Part shown: piece after piece, positions 56,341 to 64,000 of the stretch
Layout: the number at the start of each line of letters is the position of its first letter
Position numbering within the stretch: position 1 is the first letter of the stretch
NCBI GenBank assembly: GCA_963576475.1
Contig: OY754977.1
Coordinates: 10,109,089-10,173,088, forward strand
DNA from: Molanna angustata
Lineage: Eukaryota > Arthropoda > Insecta > Trichoptera > Molannidae
Direction of reading: 5' to 3'
Length of the DNA: 64,000 bases
Notes under the pieces: model-generated
What the model saw: the letters and a program-made list of their open reading frames with translations, nothing else
The model's database searches: none
What the model was told of the DNA's origin: nothing
Position numbers and translations under genes: made by a program

Positions 56341-57085
56341 CTGGTAAAAGGAACAAATGAATATGAGAAAGAGTGGAACATAGATGCAGACGGATCAAGA
56401 TCGGTTGGCATGGAGAAGGCCCATGTTTAAGAATGGACGACAAAAGAGAATTTCAGAGATTGAAATATTAATGTAATCATATATTGAACATTGAAAGGCA
56501 ATATGACGTCAGTATCAAAAGGTTATAACATTTTTGAATAAAATGATAACAACAGAAAAGTTTTTCTTTGCAGTGATTGGTCCATATTTAGCTAATAGAC
56601 TACAAAACCAACAAATATATAATACGATAAACAAAATATAAATGAAGACACACATGTTCAAAATTTTCCATGATAACACCTCAAAAACGTAACTTATAGT
56701 TTATGGATGTTGCGTGGGAACTTAGTAATGTTAAGCTCATTTTAAGATAAAGTATGGCTTGTATATAAACGATCGCTATGAAAGGTAATTCTAACATAAA
56801 GTTTCTTGAAATGTAAATTCAATATTAAGCGTTCCTGATACGAGGTGCCTGTGCTTTACAAATTTTCTCATTAAAATTATGGTTATTTAAAATATTAGAA
56901 ATAGAAAAAAATAACACATTGTGTGGTATATTTATCAATGAACAAACCAATGCATTTTAATACTGTTTATTTTACATCAATCAATACAAATATTCTAAGG
57001 TAGAGGCGTTTACATTGTAGAAACTCATTTTAATAAATTATTTAAATAAAGATATAACTTTGTTTATTTCCACTTATTTTATTTT
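56341..57085. other. Furin intron upstream of exon B2
   Basis: AT-rich. 56395-56440 on the plus strand resembles a LINE scrap ('DQDRLAWRRPM', compare 'AQNRLAWRRA' at 26.8 kb). No other feature. Confidence 0.4.
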
Positions 57086-57089
57086 AATT

Positions 57090-57131
57090 CCACAACTAGT
57101 TTCAAGAACTACCGTTCTCTTCTTCAGGTGG
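57090..57131 (-). other. Hammerhead-like motif, family C, sense in furin intron
   Basis: Minus strand: stem I CCAC (57131-57128) pairs with GTGG (57093-57090). Intact CTGAAGA core (57127-57121), one extra A, stem II GAGAAC/GTTCTT (6 bp with one G-U) and loop GGTA, GAAA (57103-57100), self-complementary CTAG (57099-57096), then TT with the predicted cut before 57093. All essential boxes are conserved. The motif lies in the furin intron between B1 and B2 on the transcribed strand. Confidence 0.6.
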
Positions 57132-57252
57132 GTTTAAACTAAAAACAAATTTGTGGTTTTTAGTTTAAACTTTAGGTGTGGTGTGTTGCAGTGTCATGGG
57201 TATAGCGGGAGGTCAATCAATACATCTAAAGTAATAAAGCAATCAAAATGTT

Positions 57253-57296
57253 AGTGTATGTGTGTGTGTATGTGTGTGTGTGTGTGTGTGTTTGTC
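57253..57296 (+). repeat. TG microsatellite
   Basis: GTGTATGTGTGTGTGTATGTGTGTG-type repeat. Confidence 0.85.
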
Positions 57297-57299
57297 TCA

Positions 57300-58150
57300 C
57301 GCCTTCTGAAAAACCAAGAGCATCTAAAAATCTAATTTATGTGCGAACGTGTACCAGTATACCTGATGCAGTGTCACGCTAAAAATAATGCGATAAAAAT
57401 GCTGAATTTTAAAAATATTTCAATAATTATTTTTTTCATACAAAATTTTCCAAGTCATATCTGTCAAAAAAGTGTACATTTTGCACGCAAATATCTGTTA
57501 GTTTAAAAGTTAGAAGTACGTATTTACACGAAGAAAATATATTTTCAAGTATAACTTAGCGTTTAAGTGAAAAACATGGTGAATATTTTGTATAATTATA
57601 ATGTTTAACTTATTTTTAAAGTAAGCGTTTTGTACAAATGTACATATAACCCCGCCATTTTAATATCTTTTCATACGATATTTAATTTTCCTACCGAATG
57701 AATATGTTCTTTAAAATAATATACCTTTGAAATAAATGTGATTATGAAATAATAAAATGAAACACAAGACATTAGAGCAAGTTTTAAGACATATATTGTA
57801 AAAGTCTGTTAATTATTAGTAAAGATATAGGCATAATAAAATTGCATAATTTGTATGTAATATTTGATATTTTGGACAATTTTCGTTTTTGTGGCTTCGA
57901 ACAAACCAATGTATGTAGGTACCTACCTACATATCCAAAAAAATGTATCGAGCCCATTTGATAGTAATATTTTATATGTTCGATGGTTACTATGGTTACG
58001 GAAAGATTCTGATATTCAAATAAAATTTGATATGAATCGAATTTATTTAGAACATTGTTGTAGGTAGGTACCTACCTAATACTATTTACTTACAAATCAA
58101 CAATATACTGATTTCCTATAGGAAAATTATTTTATTTATTTATTTATGTA
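57300..58150. other. Furin intron, no recognised exon
   Basis: AT-rich. Two GTAGGTACCTACCTAC palindromes at 57916-57932 and 58060-58078 flank a stretch resembling 31200-31340, so this is probably the same old repeat. Confidence 0.45.
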
Positions 58151-58159
58151 TGGATGCAT

Positions 58160-58985
58160 GTATGCTATGTGCTCCTAAACCGTTTGTCCGATTACAATGA
58201 AACTTTGGTGAATTGTCGAGCGTATGCCCGGGATGGTTTCTGGATTTAAATTTTTTTCTTATTTTTCTTCTTCTTCGTGTATTTGGTCATTTTACCAATG
58301 AAAGCGGAATATCCTGGGAAACGAAGGTCCGACTGTCTCTCCATTTCTTCGCAGGTCTTCCAGGACGGTTCCTGGATTTAAAATTTTTTCTTCTTCTTCT
58401 TCATCGTGTATTTGGTCATTTTACCTATGAAGGTGGACTAACCTGGGAGAAGAAGTTCCAATTGTCCTTCCATCTCTTCGCAGGTTTCTGGATTTAAACT
58501 TTTTTCTTCTTCTTCTTCTTCTTCATGTATTTTTGGTCATTTTACCTATGAAGTTGGAGAATACTGGGAGAAGAAGGTCCAACTGTTCTTCCAACTCTTC
58601 GCAAGTCTTCCAAGACGGTTTTTGGATATAAACTTTTTTCTTCTTCATCGTGCATTTGGTCATTTTACCTGGACATTTTAGGTGGACTATCCTGGGAGAA
58701 GAAGGTCCAATTTTCCTTCCATATCTTCGCAGGTATCTGGATTTAAACTTTTTTCTTCATCTTCTTCGTGTATTTAGTCATTTTACCTTTGAAGGTGGAG
58801 TATCCTGGGAAAAGAAGGTCCAATTTTCCTTCCATATCTTCGCAGGTATCTGGATTTAAACTTTTTTCTTCTTCTTCTTCGTGTATTTAGTCATTTTACC
58901 TTTGAAGGTGGAGTATCCTGGGAAAAGAAGGTCCTTTCATCTCTTCGCGGTTCTTCCAGGATGGTTTCTGGATTTAAACTTTTCT
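58160..58985 (+). repeat. About 110-bp tandem array with CTT runs
   Basis: About seven diverged copies of a unit with CTTCTTCTTCGTGTATTTGG, TCATTTTACCTATGAAGGTG, CTGGGAGAAGAAGGTCCAA and TCTTCGCAGGTTTCTGGATT. The first unit is fused to the CCCGGGA interspersed repeat (58190-58240). Open frames such as 58213-58497 are repeat-encoded. Confidence 0.8.
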
Positions 58986-59155
58986 TAAGCGGCTGAAGGG
59001 ACGGGATGTAATGAAGGGAAGGGATGCACTAAAGGGCCTGAAGGGATGGGAGGTATAAAAGGGCCTAAAGGGACGGGAGGTACTGAAGGGCCTGATTGGA
59101 AGGGACGTAATGATGGATTGAAGGGATGGGAGGTACTGAAGGGTCTGAAGCGACC
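58985..59155 (+). repeat. GGGA-rich minisatellite
   Basis: Diverged repeats of about 30-34 bp containing CTGAAGGGATGGGAGGTACT. It follows the CTT array directly. Confidence 0.7.
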
Positions 59156-59159
59156 GTTC

Positions 59160-60670
59160 GTGGAGTCTAATTCTTTTTCTTCTTTTTCTTATTTTATGTA
59201 GAACTTTGGTGAATTTTATACAAAACTATTTCCTATGGATTAATCTTCTTCTTCTTTTATGTAGACCTTTTAGTCAGTTTTTATGCAATCTATTTCCAAT
59301 AGTCTAATTCTTCTATTTTATGTATTTTTTCTTATTTTATGTAGACCATTGAAATAGTTTTTTATACAAACTATTTCTTATAGTCTTATACTTATTCTTC
59401 TCTTTTTTATTTAGACTTTTGGGTTAGTTTTAAGTCTAATAGTCTATTGTGCAGAAATATTATTAACAATATGCACACTTGATGAAAATACATATGTAAA
59501 AACGAATGGGATGTGGGATGTGACGATGTAACCTGCACTAGAATATTTTCAATACTTTTGTTTAATCAAATTTAAACCATTTATATCATCCTATTTTGAA
59601 TAATTTTCAACACCTTCATATTTGATTTCGTTGACGATATTTAAATAATGGGGGTTGTGGCCATTACTGAACTCTTCACAACGTTTATATTCAAATTAAA
59701 AACTATTTATTATAGTTTAAGTCTTTTTCTTCTTCGTTAATGTAGACTTTTGTGTCAATTTTAAGTCTATCAGTCTAATTGTGCAAAAATATAATGCACA
59801 CTTGATGAAAAAATATAAAAACGAAAGGGATGTGACCAACACTAGATCTTTTCAGTACATTATTTAATCAAATTTAAACCACATTCCAACATCCAAAATT
59901 ACTAAATTTTCAATAGGTATATATTACAATTTGTTTTCGATGATAATATTTAAAAATGGGGGTTGTGTACAACGTTGATAAACTGTCATATTTAAAACCA
60001 TTTCGCGTAGTCCATGCGTGCAGAAATTGTATATTATACTTCATTCACACTTTATAGCAATATATAAAAAAGAATGGGTTGTGGCCATCACTTGAACATT
60101 TTACAATGCTTAAACTCAATCAAATTTCAAACCACTTTTCATAGTCCGATATTGCAAAATAATTGGGTGACAATATTATAAAAACGATTGCTTATTCCTT
60201 CACAGTTTTACATTCTTGGCCAACGGCGGGACATAAAGGCTAGTTTACAATAATTATAACAAATTATTTCACTTAAATTTCGCACGCGTATTCTAAACAG
60301 ATAATAGGTACATAGTTTGACATAGTGTGAACGCTTTCAAGGTTGAACGAAGAATAACCGAAGATTTACGACAACTAACGACATGACCCGATATTCACTG
60401 TCGTTGGGTAAGTACATTGTTTCGAAATAAAACGAACTCGTACGATACACCTATGTAGATACACCTCACAAAATTAAAACATTTAAAACGGTTCATATTA
60501 TGGGTTTTACCCAATAAAAAAAAATTGGCAGTGGAAAGAAACAAACGGCTGAATACAACAATTTGTTGGATAGAATGGAAGACAAATTTACTAAAAATAA
60601 TATATTATTAAACAGCACAAAGAGACATACGAAATTTCTGTAATTCACAAGTGAGATATCGAAACAACGA
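59160..60670. other. Furin intron with diverged repeats
   Basis: 59160-60180 contains worn repeats of roughly 300 bp: TTTTATGTAGAC...AAGTCTA(T)AGTCTA, TGCACACTTGATGAAAA (59472, 59807) and ATGGGGGTTGTGG (59649, 59945), related to the 9378 and 31668 blocks. No exon is seen. Confidence 0.5.
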
Positions 60671-60676
60671 CCATAC

Positions 60677-60867
60677 CTTTTCTGTGTCCCTCCATCTTGC
60701 GTTGGATCCGCCGTCGATCGAATTGTGATGACCCTCATCAGGTGCTCCAAGGGAACTGTCCCCCTCTTGTTCCAAAGAATCTGGTTTATAACCTGGGACT
60801 GAGTCGTGACCCGCTTGGGCTGGCACTTCCGTGCCGTAGAATATCATGTCCCATTGAGATAGAGTTC
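60677..60867 (-). CDS. Fur1: Furin-like convertase, alternative exon B1 (end of P domain)
   Basis: 191-nt internal exon. The acceptor is TATTGAAATAG before 60867 and the donor is AAAAG|GTATGG after 60677. It starts with the last two bases of a split Gly codon and ends in phase 0. It encodes 'GTLSQWDMIFYGTEVPAQAG', the last beta strand of the convertase P domain (compare 'GTL..W.LILYGT' across the family). A Gly/Ser/Asp-rich linker follows, 'SLGAPDEGHHNSIDGGSNAR', ending 'WRDTEK'. It joins in frame to exon B2. Exon A competes with it for the same upstream donor. It is required for the membrane-anchored forms. Confidence 0.85.
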
Positions 60868-60869
60868 CT

Positions 60870-62640
60870 ATTTCAATAAAAACAGACAATATAATAGACG
60901 TTTTTATCGTGTCAATCAATGTTGATGGAACTGACAATGTTAAAGTCCATCTTAGGATTTTGTTTAAGTAAATTGATGACTTATTTCAAAAATATTTATT
61001 TCCTTTTGACAGAACGATGGTTTCGGTTGATTTGGTCCTTATTAACGGAACAACATTTAATAAAGACTGTTTTTACTTAAATAATATTCACATGTTTTCA
61101 TTTGACAGGAAAGAAATCTTTATGAAGCAAATAGGAAATTCGATTTAATAAACCATAACTAATTAAAATTGATTAATAATGCTATCTGTGTCTAGCGAAT
61201 GTACTAGGTATTTTTTTTTGTTTTTATACTTATTATAATTGGTAAATAAAACAATCCAGGGGGCAAGTTTGGTCAACAGGCGGAATCAAAACCATCCATG
61301 TTTACCCATATCATGGATATAATTATCTTATGGAGTTCTATAACATCTTCAGATATTATGAGAATATAACTTCATATGAGAACTTCATACCAGAGTTGCC
61401 TCCCCGCCAGTTTAGAGTTTCAGAATATTTTATTGACACAAACCAGTATCGGCAACTCGTTGACCATCTTCAGAGAGTCAAAGAGACCGACATTAATTGT
61501 TTATATAATAAAATATAGTGTAATTTGTAACTTAATTAATTTACTAATTAAAACCGCATAATTAAATTATTTATAAGTTACGTAGTTTCACCAATCTGTT
61601 GAGATATAAAATAAAGAGTAAATCTTAATTGTAGAAGTTAAATGAAGAGTTCTACAATAACAGAAATGTAAACTTAAAAGTAAAATAAATTGATATTAAA
61701 ATTATTCGGTGAAACAGTTATAAAAAATATGTATAAAATTACAGTCAGAAATAAACACAGAAATAAAGAAAAATCGTAACAATTTAAATTCTCTTTGATA
61801 GCTGATTGTTAAATAAATCGATATATGTACATGTGAAGGACGTTGGTATCACAAGAAATATGAAATTGAATGAAATTGTTTAAAATAAACCTTTCTTCTT
61901 CTTTTTCTCACATTTCTTATTCTAAACAAAATGATTAGACAAAATTAGATGTTTGATGAAATGCTTAAACACATGGTGGGTGATCATTCAGTTTATAATA
62001 GGAATAAAAATACTAAGGTGATAAATTTCTAAAAAAAAATTGCATTGTTAAGACATGCAAAAATAAAATATTAAAATCTATGTGCAATTTTGACAACAAA
62101 AAATCATAAAATATTCAAAAATAATACACACACACATTAAAAAAATTAAATACCCGACGAAAGATACGAAAAAAGGTGATTAGAAATCGAAAAAATATCG
62201 TTCCAAATTCTAAAAATACGTACATCTATAATTTTACGAACAGATAAAATAAATATTATCTACATATTTTTTGAACATAGGGCAAATAATAAAAACTGTA
62301 AAAAACAATAAAATACGTAAAAAATAAGTACACCGAAAAAAATATGACAACCGAACTGGCTACCTGCGTTTTAGCCAAACCTTTGTTATCAGTATTAAAG
62401 GTTTATCTATTTATGACTGTAATGTTTGGCTGTGTGCACAAAACATTTGGTTGCACAAAACCAAATGTTTTGACGTCACTATAGTTCGGTAAATTTTGCC
62501 ATGAAAATTTTTAAATACTATTACCAATTTTTTTTAGCGCAATAAGAGCTCCGTGTTTTCGAAACTTCAATCGATGATTTCGAATCTCGTGAAATCCTTT
62601 ATTAAAAATGGCGAAAAAAATATTTTTCGTTTTAATACGC
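60870..62640. other. Furin intron, downstream of exon A
   Basis: AT-rich. CCCATATCATGGATATAATT at 61300 repeats 16410. The plus-strand frame 61330-61518 ('MEFYNIFRYYENITSYENFI', 62 codons) is antisense to furin and unrecognised. 62448-62481 is a hairpin (CAAAACATTTGGTT / AACCAAATGTTTTG). Confidence 0.4.
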
Positions 62641-62648
62641 AATCGTTA

Positions 62649-62666
62649 TTTATTGAATTTTTTATT
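62649..62666 (-). promoter_or_regulatory. Candidate poly(A) signals, furin exon A
   Basis: AATAAA on the minus strand at 62654-62649 and 62666-62661, about 215-230 nt after the exon A stop. The 98-codon plus frame at 62553-62849 is antisense to this 3' UTR and is AT-driven. Confidence 0.5.
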
Positions 62667-62878
62667 AATACAGGAATAATTTATTATTTCTTAATAGAAT
62701 ATATTAAAATAAAAACCACGAATAAAAAAAATCTAATGATATTAAATAAAAATAACTTAAAATATGCATATAATTATGGAACATTATTATTTTTGAAGTA
62801 TTACTTTCCATGCGATTACTTCAAAAAACATACAATATTAATCACATGACAGTTTTAAAAACGAAAGCTCAAACTACA

Positions 62879-63984
62879 TCATATCACAAAAGCAAAGGTA
62901 AACAGCCAGACATTAGCACTTCTAAGAGGCAAGTTCGTCTCAGTACCCTTATCTTCTAACGTGAGTCCAGATTCGTGGTGGTCCATGTCCATTTCGCTGT
63001 CCAACGAATCTTGCGGGGCGAGTCCTCCCATGTACAACTCGTGATGGAACTGGGACAGAGGAGGATGCTGACGAGACGGCTTGTTGCCGATCACTTCAAC
63101 CTTGGGATAAGGAAAGAGGGCCGGGTAGATGTGTTGGATTTTGGGATACTTTTGAAAAAGCGATGGCATCCGGGAATTCTTCAAGGCGACGTGCCCGTCG
63201 GGCGGTTGGTCGATGAATATAAATCCCCTAAAATTCGGTGGATTTGTTGAAACTTCCGTTGTGGCCTGATATGGCTTAGTAGTCGGGTAGGAGTCGTCAT
63301 CTGTTGTAAACTTTGGCTCTGCAACTTTCAATGAAGTCTCTATACTGTATGGATTGTCAGATTTGAGGTTCACGTTCAAATCGACGTTCGGCTGTCTCGA
63401 AACGTTTTTTTGATATTTTGTTGTATGAAACATAACAGTGGAATCGTAATTGTTTACTCTGGACATCTTCGTCGTTTTTTCTTGTTTGTTATTTCTTGTC
63501 ACTCCAGTGACTAGAGTCGTTTCTTGTTTAGGTCTTTCTGTTGTTTTGGGGCCGAGGTTCGCTCTTTGATTGGAAGCAGAAAATTTGGAGTCCGTTTGTC
63601 TCTGTGGTCCTTTTCCATTTCCGTATTGTCTGTTGTACGACGTCTTGTTCGTGATTCCGCGAAGAATTGTAACAGTCGGTCTAACGGAGGATTTGTTTTT
63701 TCCTTGTGAATTACGGTGTTGATTTTTACCGTTCTTGTTTTTCTTGGAATTTCCGTTTGTACTGACAACGTAAGGGGGTGCTATATTATTGTTTCCGTTA
63801 ATATTATTTTTATTCGCATTTTTATTTTTCGTTTTACTCGAGGGTATTGTAATGGAAGGCACTAGGACGGATTGGGATATGTCTACTTTGTAACGTACGT
63901 TACTGTATGGACTCGGGTCATTTTTATCAGCGGGACTTGTCGTGCCATAGAATATAAGTGACCAGTCTTGTAGAGTGGCACGCC
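62879..63984 (-). CDS. Fur1: Furin-like convertase, proximal last exon (A)
   Basis: The acceptor is CACCATTTATAG before 63984. The exon begins with two bases of a split Gly codon, exactly like exon B1. It opens 'RATLQDWSLIFYGTTSPADK', the last strand of the P domain, so it replaces B1. Then comes about 330 residues of low-complexity Asn/Lys/Thr/Ser tail ('NANKNNINGNNNIAPPYVVS', 'SRQPNVDLNVNLKSDNPYSI'), a more ordered region 'FQKYPKIQHIYPALFPYPKV', an acidic His/Asp stretch, and a short hydrophobic end 'SANVWLFTFAFVI' before TGA 62881-62879. There is no full-length membrane helix. The end could be a weak lipid-anchor-type signal, or the product could be secreted. The catalytic domain lies upstream of the window. 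Confidence 0.85.
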
Positions 63985-64000
63985 CTATAAATGGTGACAA

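Noticed and set aside
58213..58859. Plus-strand open frames of 94 and 69 codons
   Set aside because: They lie entirely within the 110-bp tandem array and repeat the same phrase.
62553..62849. 98-codon plus-strand gene
   Set aside because: Phe/Ile/Lys/Asn-dominated frame in very AT-rich DNA, antisense to the exon A 3' UTR, with no family or regulatory support.
62975..63768. Open frames antisense or out of frame to furin exon A
   Set aside because: Shadows of the long exon A frame, with no recognisable features.

Overview
The window is AT-rich animal DNA with introns, long non-coding stretches and very many degraded transposable elements. It looks like an insect, most likely a moth or butterfly. 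That assignment is an inference from RTE- and Jockey-like LINE fragments, LINE 3' ends of the type ending in a 'GTCCGCCATTTGTAC'-like block, tRNA-derived SINEs and TAGGTACCTA microsatellite palindromes. No bacterial-type gene organisation is present.

The only host gene I recognise is a furin-like proprotein convertase (Drosophila Fur1 type) on the minus strand. The right-hand 20 kb (about 44.3-64.0 kb) holds its alternative 3' exons. Reading in gene direction they are: exon A (63984-62879), which finishes the P domain and then encodes a long Lys/Asn/Thr-rich tail; exon B1 (60867-60677), which finishes the same P-domain strand in an alternative way, with the same entry phase; exon B2 (56340-55585), which joins B1 in phase 0 and supplies a membrane segment and its own stop; and exon C (44962-44283), the distal end with a furin-type Cys-rich repeat, a membrane segment and a cytoplasmic tail with an acidic Ser cluster. 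The catalytic exons lie beyond the right edge.

The left 44 kb is a nest of mobile elements: RTE-type LINE fragments (1-290, 3.2-3.6, 20.1-20.5, 24.4-26.9, 34.5-35.1, 35.9-36.2 kb), Jockey/CR1-like fragments (0.36-1.05, 5.5-5.6, 6.06-6.69, 28.7-29.4 kb), at least three SINE families, a Harbinger remnant with a 3-bp target duplication (40.85-41.77 kb) and several inverted-repeat MITEs. Several insertions still show target-site duplications, so the order of nesting can be read.

The most interesting signal is a set of short motifs with hammerhead-ribozyme architecture: a CUGANGA-like box, a stem, GAAA, a self-complementary tetranucleotide, then NUH. They occur in three sequence families: A (1063-1103 minus, and 1622-1662 and 2113-2153 plus inside a 491-bp tandem duplication), B (731-770 plus and an inverted pair inside a 106-bp-arm foldback at 22.3-22.5 kb) and C (57131-57090, minus strand, inside a furin intron in the sense of transcription). 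The layout fits the minimal hammerheads of Penelope-like elements or retrozyme-type repeats. Activity is untested. A second point worth following is an unidentified group of splice-bounded open stretches at 33.15-33.87 kb on the minus strand.
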